Origin: Opisthorchis felineus
Taxonomy: Eukaryota; Platyhelminthes; Trematoda; Opisthorchiida; Opisthorchiidae
Length of the DNA stretch: 64,000 nt
NCBI GenBank assembly: GCA_004794785.1
Contig: SJOL01007501.1
Span: forward strand, 547,879-611,878
Reading direction: 5' to 3'
Made by a program: the position numbers and the translations under genes. Numbering within the stretch: the stretch's first letter is position 1; each line of letters begins with the position of its first letter. A model generated the notes under the pieces. It did no database searches. It was given only the letters and a program-made list of their open reading frames with translations, and was not told the DNA's origin. Shown here piece by piece: positions 1 through 14,700 of this stretch.

Positions 1-2900
1 AGTAGCTTGGCGTAGTGTTTGCGGTCTCTTAGTGAGTCTGTTAGCGATGCTCACTGTTTGTGGAAAGGATGTGATATATTCCTGTTCTCTGAGATGGTTC
101 CCACCAGTTGTTTTACTTCAGAGTATTCGTTGAGGTTTACGAGTTGTGTCTACCCATCTCCAGTATACAGAATGGCGTGACTTTTTGCGGAGTGTCCTGT
201 GGATTAGCAGCGATTATTTTGTAAAGGACAGAAACAAAAACCACCTTACTCTTATGCTTTCCATGAGGGTTTCCGATAGACCAACTGGCTCACTGACTTT
301 CGGGTTATCCGTGACTTAATTATCAAAAACGTCAAATTGTGAACATGAATCGACAATTTCACTTATATCCGACATAGCACCGTGCTCAGTACCATGTGAT
401 TATCAGTCTAAAATCCTACAGATTTCAAAATAAATTACATCTTTTTAGTTCGAGTAAAGGCATCGTCCTAGCAAATCAGTATCCTGAGAACAGTAGCATG
501 AGAATACCTCTTGGTTTCACGGGATGATGCTCACCCTTTTTTTTAACAAACGTCATGCCCGGCAAAAGAGCCTTCCTCACGGTTCTAGGTTCTTTCCTAC
601 ATCAGTCATCTACGTGTTCACGAAGTCAAGCTTCAATTTTTCGCGGTACCAAAACAAACCAGATTACTCGTAGTGGGCAGCCTGAAGTGAATTCAGTGTA
701 TTATATTGAACAACGCAATCAAATCGCTGGTCAACAACATGAGTACTGCTCACGTGTGCACATGGGAGAGAGCATGTATTGCTAACCGAGGTTCCAACAT
801 CGCCCAGACAACTGACAGAAGCCTCGGAATATAGCGGGTGTTTGGGCGGTGCCCATATGTCAGAGCTAGCACACCGGTTCAGCTGCTGTTCTCGGTTATT
901 GGACCGACAACCCCAATATCTCAACGACACAGGTTACAAACCTCGGCACAATGTTATCATTGCCATTTTGTTAACATTATAAGTGGGTTATTGTACACAC
1001 ACGCTCACAGACATTCATTCACTCTTTGTTTCAAACAACAGCGTTCGTTGAAGCCTCCCCCCAGGCCGGGTGTGTGTGACCATGGTTTCTCAAACACAGC
1101 TTATTTAACTAAACCCCAATTGGGAAATTGCTTAGTGAATACGTGTGTATGTATGTGTGTACATTTACGTCGATGTGTACAATACCGTACGTTCGATTGA
1201 ATACCCGGCTGCCAATAGAAGCGAGGTCTGTAATGGCACGGCAAGCGTCAATCATTCTCTGTTAGCCATCAAGACAGGACCGCTTATCTTGACGTGACAA
1301 TCTGGCCAACCTGGCTACTGTCTGTACGTTCAGTACAATTGTGAACTTTTGTTGTCTGGACTAGGTGGAAGTATGGACAGGTAGAAAGATGGGTGGGCGG
1401 GTTGGCGGTTAGGGTCCGGTTTCCCCGAGACAGACTACCACCAATCTAATTGCTGCGATACACTTTTCTAAATCATGGCACTGAAAAAATTTCTCGATCT
1501 GTTATTTTTCGATCCATCAGTAAAAGGTTTTGTTCTGATCTCAGTGTTTCAATAGGTTTCGGCCAATTATCGGATTATGGGTAAAGGCTAAGGTCCTAGC
1601 ACAATTTCTTCTCGGTTTCTCAACTGGGATGGAACCTGTTCAATTCACAAACCTAAATTTGTGACTACCATGGAGCAGAAGTTTCTAACCAGGAAGATAT
1701 AATCCCGTGCTGTAAAGGGAAAAAGGGTCGTGCTTATTGGGTGGAATTAGAGTCTTGCACTGAAGAGTTTTGGAAATAATGGCGTTACTTTTATATTGTG
1801 GTGGTCTTTGAAGAGTTTTCTCTGTCTGATCGAAGTGTGGGACCACCGGTGATTTATAAGTGTATTTCCACTTGCCACTCAATCGGTCTGCAAGCTGCAT
1901 CCTGCAAGGGGAGTTGAGCATTTTGATTGCTATCTCCTCACTCTACTTTGGTGTTACTCCTCAACAGAATCTTCCCCGAAGTAAGCGTCCTCAAGAAAAG
2001 AGCGAAATATCTCGTCCCCGAATCTGTTTGTATTACACGATATATACCACTCCGCTTCCAACAGGTAGCTTCCAAGATGATAGCGGCATGGCCACTCACA
2101 CTAAAAGCCATCATGCACCTGGCTATGAATATGTAACGAAAATGACGAAAATGTTTGTTAGGGCTGTTAAGTCATTGCAAATACCCGTAGAGCGTAGAGC
2201 ACGGGAATCAGCCAATCGGTGAGGGTGACCTACAAATGACAGTTTAGGACGCTACGACTTGCAAAAGTGTGTAAAAGTGCTACCCCGTTTACTTTTTCCA
2301 CTGAACTAATTTAATTCCCGTGATTCAAGGTCTAAAACGACCTACCAGCACCAAAATAGACAAGAGAGACACAAAAACCATGTAGACAAATTTTTTGATG
2401 ATTTAGATGCTAGGCTATTTGTCATGCGTCTTCCAAAGCAAAGTTGTCCAGTTTGATTTCCATTGACTTCAAACAATAGATCGTTACCTGTGCGACCTGT
2501 CGTTTACCAGAAATGCAGGGAAAAATGCTGTATTTATTGGCTTAGAATGTATGCTATCAGGGAGATTTTGCTCGGTTCTCGGATCCTCCCAAGCAAGCAA
2601 CCCTATTTCCAATTTATGTAGCACTACAGCTCAATAGCTACCAGAAACGACAGTGGACAGCTTAACTGTCACATGACTCAAAGTAGACCGACAAGATGGC
2701 CAAAAACACTATCCGTATGGTTTGGTTTGGTTACTAAATAAGGCCCATGCTTCATAATTTCATACACAGTACATGCTGATTAAACTATGATCTCTTGTTT
2801 CTTACAATAAATGCTGCTAGCCTCCCACAAGCCTTCCATTTACAAAACAGGTCACCCTCTTTAACCCTTAGTGCTTTTTTGAAATTTAGATCGTTCAATA
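1..2900. other. no gene recognised
   Basis: Only short open frames below 125 codons on both strands, without domain, splice-site pattern or shared words with the rest of the window. It could be intron or intergenic DNA. Confidence 0.5.
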
Positions 2901-2995
2901 CGTAGACATAATACACTACTCATAAGGTTGCTGAAAACTCCTCAACAGCCCACGACCGGTTTCGTCCTGCTTAGATCATTCATCTAAGAGAAAAA
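2901..2995 (-). repeat. hammerhead repeat family, end fragment
   Basis: CACTACTCATAAGGTTGCTG, then CCCACGACCGGTTTCG, match the family end; the sequence diverges within the hammerhead core. Confidence 0.7.
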
Positions 2996-4579
2996 TCCTC
3001 GGAAGTGAGCACTGTGGCCCCTTTTTACAGGTAGTCTGTGATTAGAGGGGCGACTGTAATGAAACGGATTAAATGTTCTTTTGGAAAGTTCGAAAGCCCC
3101 CTTCGTGAACTTCGTAAGCTTTGATGACGGAATTCTTATATGTTCCTATTAACCGATTCAGAGTAAAGTTTCTCAAACACAACAGTGACTTTTTACCATG
3201 TCGATGAGGCTATAACTATCACGTTCTGCAAACAAGAAACGTGACCTGAGGTAATTCAACAGTCAAGTACAGTCAGACTGCGGGACGGCTGGTAGGTACT
3301 GGAGTTAGTGTGGCAGGAAACCTTGTTTGTTTTTCCGAGGAACATGCTGTGGTTTTTCAAATCCGGCGCGTGGTTCAATATTCCAAATCTATTCAATAGC
3401 GACGGAAAATATTGCGCACTTGGGTCGTTCTGCTCCCGTTGCTATAGAAACAGGGCAGACAACGGGTTTTCTCCTTATTTTTATGTAGTGTTTTTGTGTT
3501 GCAAAGAACTAGAAAGACCAGGTGAAAGCGATATGAAGTAGGACGTTTTGTAAGAAATACGAGGGAATGCCGTGAGGTGTTCGGTCTGACCTAGATGAAA
3601 ATAACATGGCAGCTTACAATCTACTCCGCATATTCGCCTCCCCAGTTCAGTGCACTTGACGCACCTTGTCGTGTTTGTTTCTGTAACCATCACAAAAAAT
3701 TGAGGTATGGTTGCTGAACACTGTTCCACTTCTTTAGCCGGCTGTGTACCATTGAAGCTTTGTGCCCGTTACAGCTATTTTAGGGTTCTGGGACAGAAAA
3801 TAATGAGTTAGAGCAAAATTTGATCAGTCCGGTAGGCCACCTAGACAAAAACTCCAATTTCGTTCATGGTTTCGCGAGCTTTGTGAGTGTGTGCATTTTC
3901 TTGAAAAGAAATAACCCCTCTCCACAACTTCACCCTCCGGTTTGATTTCAGGGTTTACTCTAACTGGTGCAAATAGCTAAAGCAATATTCTGCATTAATT
4001 ATTTGACCCTTTGAAAGATTGCCCGTCATTACAATGCTTTCCTGATCCAGAGACATTGTGGCTATGATCAGGCCTGAAGACTTTCGGGTCTAAAATTCAT
4101 GAGTACTATCTTTGCATTGGCCCTGTTTAAGTTCATGATCCTAGTAATGTAGCCGAAAGTCACTGACGGTAAGTAATCGTTCCAGAAAGTTGGCATCATC
4201 CCAGTGGAAATGCTGCAAAATCGACTTGGGATTGTCCGCCAGGTGTGATTTCTCGTGCACATTCAAGTGTTTCGGCAGTCGTCTTGCCGATGACTTCCGC
4301 AGATCTAGCTGCTCATGGATTGCAGTGCTAACATGTTCCCTAGACACCTCAAGCTTTTCCGAAAAACTGCTCACTAATAATCGGCCATCTTCTAGTACCA
4401 TGTTATGGATTTCGTCAACCAATTATTGGGTTGATATGAGGAATTCATGAGCACTCGTTGTCCCACACATGAAAATTCCACACGTTTTGTGGACCGGGTA
4501 AATCAGCTGACTTAAAGCAAGGTGAAAACCATGCCACTTAGCATTTGGGAATACAAGCAAATAATTTTTCTTGGCGAAA

Positions 4580-4962
4580 CAATGCTCATAAGGTTGCAGA
4601 AAACTCTACCACAGCGGCGGCCGCTTTCGTCCTTGTTATGGTTTACCATGGAAAGCAGTCCTTGAGTTTCCGCCAACCATCTGGAAAGCCCGATTTTACG
4701 CATTTGATGAAATTTACTAATCTGGAAGTAAACCTTGACGCTGTTAAGCTGAACATAACAGGATACCAGCTTTTTTTATTTCTTACGGTAGTTTTTTCAA
4801 GAAAATCTACTTCCATACCTCGAATATCGTACTAAATGAAACACGAGGCAGCCTTTGTGCGGCACATTCAGCTGAAAAATACCGCAAACGAGAGATTCAT
4901 CTGGGATTTAGTTGAGTCCTCCACTAAGACCAAGCTGCTGTACAAACGAATGTATTTCGATA
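4580..4962. repeat. hammerhead repeat family, two inverted fragments
   Basis: A minus-oriented end fragment (about 4580-4690, GCTCATAAGGTTGCAG) and a plus-oriented middle/hairpin fragment (about 4815-4962) are separated by about 120 bp. Both are well diverged. Confidence 0.6.
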
Positions 4963-7577
4963 AATAAACACTTTTCAGCCATAGTTTCAAAAAGATTTCA
5001 AAATCTAGGTCAGGAAAGAATTTCCCAGGATCCTATACGGGGCAGAAAAATGTACTCAGTCCACCGATTATCCTGGAATGTGAGCAACACTCAACTCTAC
5101 TTCAAACAGCATATACAGGGAGTGGAGAATTTTCCCCAGTCTTCTTGTACCGACAAATGTCTGCTAAACATCTATTCGTCGCAGCACACTGAAATTCCAC
5201 TCATATCCAAAAAAGTAGATGGTGTTCTTCGTGTGATGAGTATTCTCTCATCGTCAAACGGAATGAGATCATGCTACGGTTAGTACTTGGAAATTGTAGC
5301 TTTCCTATCGCTAACTTTTACAAAATCCACGAGCCAAACGTATTTTACGATGCTTGTTCTCAGATCCTGTTGTCGTTTAAAATTCATGTGACGGTAACCA
5401 ATTCTAGTGAATCACTTCGAGCATACGGGTCACCTGCTCCTCGTATATGTTATACATGAAATTTAGGCCCACCTTCTTCTCTCCGGATAGGGGAGAACAG
5501 CCTAGCATGATTCGACTTTTGAGGATTCGTTCACCTCTGCGAAGTGCGATATTTGGTCTCATGAGAATACAACCTTCACAACTGATGTTACGCCGATATC
5601 AAACCGAATGGCTTGTAGTTTAATTTGGTGCCTAAGGAACAAGCGGCCTTGTGTCATCAGCAAATAAGAACGGACGGCAGGACAACGGAGGCAACAAATT
5701 AATGTCTACAGAATGTTTCCCAAAGTCAAACGTATTGGTGGACAGATAAGTACATGGGTTAGTCTCCAGTCATCTAGTTAGTTTCCCATATTCAGTACAA
5801 GTAATGCATATCAAGTGGACGGCACCGTCGTGAATATAGCTTGTTTCAGAGCCCAAAAATATGCTGTTTTGTTCATTCGACTAATTCAGAATCGTCTCTG
5901 GCATTCATCTACGCTCATTGTGAGTACTTGAAAAGCCCGTTTCATGCAGCAAACAATTCGAAAGAGAACGTGTCCTTCCTTCCTTGCTTCCGTTGTGATA
6001 AACATTGTTCTGTTTGTAAAAGTGAGCAACCACGCAGATGTAATCTACTCCAATCCCAAGTGTTGTTTACTGGACCCTGCAGAATAGTTCCCACATAGGA
6101 AAAAAGGGGGAAAGCGTTGTTTGTTGATGGGTGGTTTTTGTTGACACGATGTTTATTTGGCCTGACTGGTACATATTTGCTTGTTTCTCGCTCCCGATGA
6201 ATGACCCACATACAATATATGGAATAAGTTAGGAATTCTTTTCTATGCATCTCTCTCTGTGTGTATGCGCGCTGGCTTGCTTGCTTGTTCGGATATGAAT
6301 AAGTGCCTAGGAGCAGGCTGGTGCTCTCCTCACGTTCTGATATTCGAGATGATAGCTCCCCAATCTAGCCGGCTGGTCTGCTGTCTGTCAATACATAAAC
6401 GAAAAACGAAAACAAAACACGACAACACAAGTTTAGCGCACACACATATCCCTCACCGGCCAAGAAAAAATACAAGGTAGAGCTGATTGCGCGAGGATGA
6501 TGAAGTGATTGATAGTGAAATGTGGTCGAGATGAGTAGACCAAGAGTGATAGATGCTTGGGTGATGAATGGCTACTAGAGTTGTTGGGCAGTTCTTTGTT
6601 ACTTTTGAAATTGACCTGTTTGGACAGCTGAATTCAAATGCAAATCCACAAATGGGACTGCTTTTCAGTTTGGTAAAACAGTTTTCGTGCAACCCTCAGA
6701 AAGTATCACTGGAGAAACAAAAAAGGTCGTCCTTGTTTGTTGTGGAGCATTTCATGCCAACATCGTCTTGAGCTATATTTCGAACCAAATGGCCGGGGAA
6801 AAAGTACAGGGTTTACCACCCCGACTCAGCTAACCACGATCGCTTCTGATAACAGAATAATCTAACGATGACAGCTGATTAGTACTAAATGTTGTACATG
6901 GTTTAACAGGAAATTTTAAGTATTCTTAGAATACGTCAAACACGGCGGGCATGTGCTAGTCTTCGGTAGAAGTAGTCTTTATCCCCAAAATCTGACGCTT
7001 TTTATTCAGTTTCACGAAAAGGTCAGAAAAGCTGTGGAACCAAATGGGGAAACTGAGACAAATTGAGGAATCTGACACTGTGGGTTGGTGTCATATGGTG
7101 CCAGTAGCTACGGTCCTACAGCACCATTGGACGGTAAATATCAGGTTATTTGTTGTCTTGGCTGTCAAATGCAAGAAAGGTTGTGGCCACGCTAATGAGT
7201 ACGTGCTTCATTCAGAACAGCCCTAATACTGATGATAAACAGATCCACACGTTTTGCTTGGGCTTACCTTAATTAGGTGTCTAACCTCAAATCAGCAATG
7301 ATGTATAGTGGAGGCCGAGATCTGTGTGATTGCCGAATAAAAATTGGATACGAAAGATAGCTACAAAAAATCCTGGTCATTTACTCATAGCAGGTCGTTC
7401 TTAGGAGATGTCCTTTAAACAGCAAAAGCCGTGTATTGTGTTTCTGAAGCGGAAGCAGTATTTGTGGTAGCATCATATTCACGGTGTCATGTTTTGTGAT
7501 CGTTTTTTCGGCAAGATCAATTCCTCCAATTTGTGCACTATCATTTGGAACTGAACAAAATGCATTCACACTCATAC
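4963..7577. other. no gene recognised
   Basis: AT-rich non-coding sequence with open frames up to 123 codons that show no domain. Confidence 0.5.
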
Positions 7578-7895
7578 ACGTAGTGCACGACTCCTAGGGT
7601 TGCTGAAAACCCTTCTACAGCCCGCGGCCGGTTTCGCCCCTTATGGGGCTCATCAGGTAGGCACAGTCCCCGAGTTTCCGTCAACCTTATGTTCTACTTG
7701 AAAACAAATTTCACGGAATTAGTGAAATAAAATCATTTGCAAATAAATTTGGTTTTGCGAGAGACTCACCTGGAACCCAGCTGAATCTCTCGTTTGTGAT
7801 GTTTTTAAAAGAGAGATTCAGCTCAGTTCAAGGTTTGTCTCCCATCAAAACCAAATTGTTGTGCAGCTGAGTGTATTTCGCATTCAAGCTCACCT
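7578..7895 (-). repeat. hammerhead repeat family, foldback copy
   Basis: The minus-strand hammerhead block (about 7617-7670) keeps CTGATGA, a perfect GCCCC-ATAA-GGGGC helix II and GAAA, but the cleavage triplet GTC is GCC. The conserved hairpin at 7758-7792 is followed after about 15 bp by a reverse-complement copy of the hairpin-to-end segment (7806-7895), so the right part can fold back on itself. Confidence 0.78.
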
Positions 7896-10800
7896 TCAAG
7901 CACAGATCCTACTCGGCGCGCTGCCACATTATTTTCGCCCTACCAAACAGCGACGATAACATTGTCACCAAGACTCGCTTTAAATGAGAATGGTGGTAGC
8001 CGATTGACCGCCGCATCATCTACTACGATTGTGCTAGAAAAACCCAACCATGTGATGAGGCTGCCTCACACAACAGAGATCTTCATAACCCCGGAGACTC
8101 CTAGTAATTTTCGAATCCTGTCGACAACATTTGATGAATTATTAGGAGATTCCAATGACAAGCAAATGACGTGTCATGTGACTGAAGAACCAAATGGGAA
8201 CGTCAACGATACATGGGGGACAAGAAGCTTTTGATGAAGTATCTTGCTGTTTTGTCATGTAAACATCATTAACTGAGTGGTTAATGGAATACCACCAGGT
8301 TATCTATTACCACCTTGATAGCGGGCTAACTGGTAGTTCCCAGGAATGATGTTTTACCTGAGGAGTTGCGATGTAAAGTTCCAATATAAAGAAACTGGCA
8401 TACGACGCCGGTACCTCTGTGCTAAACAGGTGCTAAACTACTGCCTTCAATTATTGACACGTTATTGTGTTTAGGCTGAGTGATAGCTTGCCACAAATCT
8501 TTGCATATCATCCACCAGTCTTATTCTTTGGATCTACTCGGTACCAAGGTCTTCCATGGAGCACCACAGTCGACTTTGGGCAAACCGTCTGTGGCTCTCC
8601 AGCTGTGTCCAGATGTCCGGTGGTTGGTCGGAATATTTATTGAAATACCAGCCATTCACATATCAGAAATCAAAGCACTGCAAGAAAGATGCATAAAGGT
8701 TTTGCATTTGTGTCTTCCGTCCGGACAGAGACAATTCATTAGATACCCTAATGAATGACGGATTCCTGGTAAGATGGAAGTTGTTCTGCAGACCAGAAAA
8801 CAAATGGCCACCTAGCGAAACCGAACAGCAGCGCACAACTTTTGAATATCTCGCCAGGCGTAACAGCCCAGCAAGAGGTACACTACGAAACCCATCTAGT
8901 AATCTGTAACCGTTAGTCTGAGGGGTCGCCTTTCCACCGTTGATTAGTGCCGTACACATTTTTCAGTGATGATCCTGCAAATCAGTGGCCGCAACCCAGA
9001 AGAGCCGGCGGTCTTCGGAAAGGACGCGTGAAACACTTAGCACATAACCAACTACCATCACAACACAGATGGAGCACCAGTAAATACCAAGGTGAACTAA
9101 CTGACGATTTGCTGAATGGTTCATCTCGAACCAGTATTCCAACTTAATTTCTTGAGACAATGTGGCTACTGTGAATCTTTCGGTGCACCTCTAGTTTAAG
9201 ACATCTGTGCAGATGAGGGTATCGATCTTGTAATTCTATATTGCTTGTGACACAACTGTTTATCCAAAGGAAATGATGTCATTTATAAGCACAAACAAAG
9301 TAATCACGTACGAAAATATTTTGAGTGGGGCAAACGTTCAATTGCAATCATTTATGCTTGACAGTGCGAACGAAAGGTGGGATAGTCAGAAGAACCTCCA
9401 TCGGAACTCCTCAAACCTCGCTCTTATAAATGCGTGGAACTATTCTGTCAAAGTATCGTACTTGAATCTCTCCGACGCCTGCTACTTTTCTCCGTCAGTG
9501 TGGTCCTTCGTCAGTCAGACGAAATGACGACCTGTGTTAGATGGTATTTCGCAAATCAGGGTCATACCTTCTCGCCGTTTCACGTGAGCATTAGGACTGG
9601 ATAATGCGGCGAGCACATCACTAACCCCCAGTATCCAACTACTCACACTTGTCCAGAAAATACTGAACCTTGGACGCTTGTGCTCCGTCTGACCACTGGC
9701 TTTGAGTTTTTTCAGTACTTCTGGTTGGGCACAATTGTAATCGACAACCAGTTGTATGTCTAAGTGGCATCATACGATTCTGAACAATCTAAAAGGCCAG
9801 AAGACCATCTTGTTATAAATCCTTCAGTGGAGTTCGGTACCGCACATGCTGAGGACTCCCAAACCAGCGGAATAAGAAACCAAATCAAGAGGACCAGAAC
9901 CCAGAAGAGCGGAGTGTTGGTCTGAAAAGGCGAATTATTAAGACAATGAATTCATCGAAGACCTGGAGAGTAGCTGATCACTTGATCATTGAGAGTAAAA
10001 GTCGTGGCTCAAAGCGCTGTGGTGAATGACCGAATTCACAACTAACTGCGATCGTCCACCTGGACTGATCCGCCACCATCGTGACCTAAAGTGGTTTGAC
10101 GCAGCTGTCTGGAGGACAGTGGTAATTTGAGAAACACGTGTCTTTTGTCTACCTGTCTGGGTCGATTTAACCTTCCTTCTGATGAATTAATCGACCCTGG
10201 ATGTTGCACGTGTAATACCGTCATCGGAGCTCACGCTAATTAGCGAAGCCGTCAGTCTCCAATTAGATACTTGTTCAGGTTTCAACACCGCCTGAGGTGT
10301 AAACACACCTACACAGACGACAATCGGGAGTACGTTCTGCCACAATGAATCATTTTGTAGCGTTGTCCTGCTGTCCACAACAGCCCTTATTAGAATTTTG
10401 AGGAAATGAAAGTTTCAGTTCGAAAGTTCGCGACTGTCTCTTCTTCAGTGTCTGAATCTTCACACTCAAAAAGTTGTCGGTCTGAAGCACCTAAGTTCAC
10501 TGGTGAAAACTTCTGGAGGTAGTCATCCCCATCATCGGCAGCACAACATTACTATTCAATATTGATGCCTCGCCACCAAACAGTCAAAATTTAATTGAAA
10601 ACCCTGATCTGAAAGAAAGAATAAAAGTGGATTGGGAAGTGACTTAGTGCTAGCCCACACAGTCATTAGGAGGTGCCTACACCTCCAAACACTCATTCAG
10701 ACACTCTAGATAGAAGCTGACAACAACACCTCTACCGACACAGTCTTGCAGCGTCACCAACTATGCACAGGAGGAATCACGCCGGCAGTGGTGACGACTG

Positions 10801-11263
10801 ACGAACCTACATCCCTACATTTTTACATCAATTCCCCCGCTTGTCGACCGAATCTAAGAAATCGGTTTTTCTTCTGAAAGAGCTTGTCATTAACATACCA
10901 GACCAACTGTCCAGCGATACTGATGCTTTTTGAAATACCCAGGGCGGAGATACGATGACCAAAGCCATACCATTACGCCTTCAAATAAACGACCGAATGC
11001 GAAGGTTAGTGCCTCCCAGATGAAATGTCAGTAGCTGGGAAAAGTCTTCTGAAAACACTGGGACCAGCTGCCAAACGTCTGACCTAAAAGGATGTGTTGA
11101 ACCTCGAGAATATTCTAAGAATTTCTATTAGCTTAGCTACGTGCTACTTTAGACGGTTCAATAGTGTTTATCGGCGCTAGGCTAGGAATATTAGGAGTAT
11201 TTCTTCCATTGCGTGCAATTTTGGTTCAATCCGGAAACCGCGTTTATCTGGCAGTAGGCCATC
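7896..11263. other. no gene recognised
   Basis: Nothing identifiable. A phrase around AACCCAGAAGAGC occurs at 8993 and 9898, too short to define a repeat. Confidence 0.5.
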
Positions 11264-11545
11264 AAAGAGTTTTCAGTGGCATTATGAGTAGTATACGTTA
11301 AAGAAAATTACACTGCAATATCTTGAATATTATACGAAGTAAAACGTGGGACTGTCCTCGTGCGGCGAATTTCATAAACAAGATATGAAGCTGCGCTTCG
11401 GCTGAGTCTCCCATTAAAACTAAACTGTCGAACGACATTCAACAGCACATAAAGTTACCGGCAACTCGGAGTCGCTATCTGCCTGATGAGCCTAAAGGGG
11501 AGCGAAGAAGAACTGATGGAAGACTTCCAACCCAGTGTGTTTCGC
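11264..11545 (+). repeat. hammerhead repeat family, rearranged and diverged
   Basis: Contains GAGTTTTCAGTGGCATTATG at the left, then the AT-rich and middle segments, then GCCTGATGAGCCTAAAGGGG near 11480. The order is permuted relative to the single unit, as expected when a tandem copy is cut at a different point. The core GAAA is damaged. Confidence 0.65.
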
Positions 11546-11740
11546 CAAAAAAGCATGAATATAATTGTTCAAAACTATACCGCGTGTTTATCGGAATACC
11601 ATCTATGATGCAGTCTGAAATAGACCAAACAGGAACATGGTTAGATGACCGAACCTCCTAGACTTATGCAGTTCAGTAACAAAAATTTTTTGGTTGTACG
11701 GTAGTGAAGCATCAGTGTTTACATTAGTGTTGTTGTTTCT

Positions 11741-11770
11741 GATGGTGATGATGATGATGATGATGACGAT
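11741..11770. repeat. GAT trinucleotide repeat
   Basis: About ten GAT units with two interruptions. Confidence 0.85.
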
Positions 11771-14700
11771 TGTCAATGCCAAATTAGGGATAACCGGAAT
11801 ACGGCGTTTTTCATTGTACGAAACGGGTGAGTCAGGTGGTTACAAGCATGTCGATCGATGAAACCACGGCTAAGCCCAAGGTTAATTCTGTTTTTCTTGG
11901 ATACACAGGAAAAGCTTTGATTGATGGGTTTCAGCAACCCCAGAGAACTTATGGACAAACACTTTCGTTTACCTTGCCAAATAGTGAACAATGGGGTCAG
12001 ATCAATTTGCTGATCTGTAGTACAAGGACATATACACACCGATGGAGATGTCTGCTACCTTGTTCTGGACTCAGAGAGGTACATGATCTGGAGCTGTAGC
12101 CACTATCAGTTCTGCCCATCTAACACCCTCCGTAGTTAGGTATAAACTATGGGGTTTTGTTAAATTATGCAGCCTCCCTAAATTTTAGGTAGCATTAACC
12201 CTTAAATCAGCTCTAGAACGCTGAACTCTGGAGCGCTGTACATACCTTCCAGCACTGAAAAGTTGTTATTCGGCCGGACGCTTTGCCCCGTTTCAACCAC
12301 AAGTCATCAAACTGAGTTGACCTCACCTTTCGGTATTTCTCACCGTTGTCAAAACCGACGTGTTTTTAAGATCACCCATACAGCTGCAGCCAGTCATCTT
12401 AAGCTTTCCTTTTGAGTCACAGAAGCAACTCGATATGATTTTAAGATTGCCGTGGCGTGTATCCCACTTGTTTTGCTGGTCGGACGGTTCACGACCACGT
12501 GCTTGTTCTTTCTTGCGTATAAACCAAAAACCCGTTTTCAGTTTTCCTTTTCTTAAATGAACAAAGAAATCCGTCGTCCTGGCAGTAACCAGTGGCACTC
12601 TGAAAAACTAACCGTGTTTCGCTTTTGCCGTGGGCGGGAGCTCTGGATGCTCAGATTGTAGATATAATGGTTTGGATTTTTATTCTTTGGTAGTCGTGTT
12701 ACAAGCTTCCGTCGCAAGTCCATTCGATATCGTCAAGGTATAGTGACGTAGCGGTACGTCGGTGTGTAGACCTGCGCATAAACGTAACTCTGAACCGTGG
12801 CGTATTGCTAATTCAAGCATGCCACGTTTTGTCATTCTGCGATACAGCCCTAGACCACATCTTGTCAGGCCATACACTTGGAGTAGTGGGTCAGGTTCCC
12901 TTTGCAACATGCCCGCAAGCACCACTGTCTGCTGACACGACCGTCGACTGTGAGCTCAGATCCTGTACTGCAAAGACCAGTGTGGCTTTTGGCAACCTCG
13001 AAAAAAAGGGGTGGAGGAACTGGAGCCTGCGAACGGAGACCAAGCGGTCATCTAGTACGGCACTGAAACACTGTGCAGATACAGGCGCAACCGCCGCAGC
13101 TTTCGCATGCACCCGCTGAAGCGAATCGAGTTCACTAGGCTGAAAGAGTGCCAAAGACGAAGTTCTCTTCACGGGCGCGTTATGATGGTCACATTCTCCT
13201 GTTTGCGGTGGCTGAGAATTGTTCACTCAGTGGAAGCAAACAGGATTTCGGAGAAAATCCTGTGTGATCAGCTCGATACGTAGATACGGAAAGGTGGAGA
13301 CAAATGCTTCGGCATCTGGATACATTGGTCGATGGTTTAAAATATGCTAGAGTTGGTTTCGTGAAGTGGAAGGCGGAAACGCAAAACAAGACGGCATGAA
13401 AGGGTAGGATATGAACTGGAGTACTTCCGTATGACGATTGCCAACCTCGGGCCAGAGAGCTTAAGCGGGCAAGACGCAAGGGTACCACCGGAACCGCTCG
13501 ACCTAAAGACCGAACAAATTGGTTCTGGAGTGACTGTGATCTTGTTTGGACCATTCACAATGGATTATTCGGCCACCAGCGGAAATCTGTCGACAAAACT
13601 TTGATAAATAAAGTAAGTTCACCAGATCTGAGGTTACCAGTTAGTTAAACCAGTGACGATGTCCATCGCTAAACAAACCTAAACCTGGGGAAATACCATA
13701 GAAGACTGTGCGATTCAGTGTAACAAGCCATCGATGGTGCTAGAAGTGACTTTCGGTGATAATTTTTCTGTGGAGGGCAACACGACTAACTGCAGAACAA
13801 AATGCGGATGCGCTCTGGGTTCGGATTATTAGTAGCACAGCTCCCAGTCTTTCCGAAGCGAACACCATTGGGTTCACCTACTAGGCTCTTCCCACCTGCG
13901 TCAGCCAAGTTCCTCCTTATTGTCATGCGTACTTTACGGCGTCGATACTTCAACGGTGCTAAAATTTTTGTGACATTTTTTGACTATCGTTTTGTACACC
14001 AGGTTGGATAGTGTTTTGAACCAACGAGCCATATGTGCGAGTCTAGGATGCGTCTACTGAGCGATACAAACCGTCAGACGATGCTTTGTCTTCACTGCGG
14101 AGCTTCACTCTTCACTTCACTCCTCTTCACTTGGATTACTAATTATGGGACTGACCTCCCCTGTTCACCCTCCAGCCTTATTCCTTCTGGCTTACACCGG
14201 GGAAAAGGTTGTTCAAATGGATGCTTACGCACCTCAGTATAAACTATATGTGGCGCTACCCCTTATGTGCGGGTATCAATCGGCGTTGCTCGATTTAAAC
14301 GACTGATCCGGTAACAAATACCAGTCTAGCATGAGCATGAAAAGTCTTCTCCTAAGACATCGCATCCCACGTATATCTGATTTAATCAGTGATCAGTTGT
14401 CTCATCAGTGAATTTGGCAGAACCATCCCCGTAGACTTGCTGAGAAACAGTTCTCCGTGCGTAAACATTATTTGCTTTGATACCTCGATCTGTCAGACAT
14501 CATTTGAACAAAAAAAGTTACCGTGAGATCCGCTGTATTGGCAGCAATATCACAATTCGCAATCAACTGAAAACTTCTTTGGTGAAACACCAAAACCGAT
14601 ACCGCATTTGTCCTGAGTTGCCCAGTCAGCAGCTGCCTCCCGTACCACACTGACAAATTCCCTCCCCACTGTGCAAAAGCCACCGCTTTACGCCATGCTG

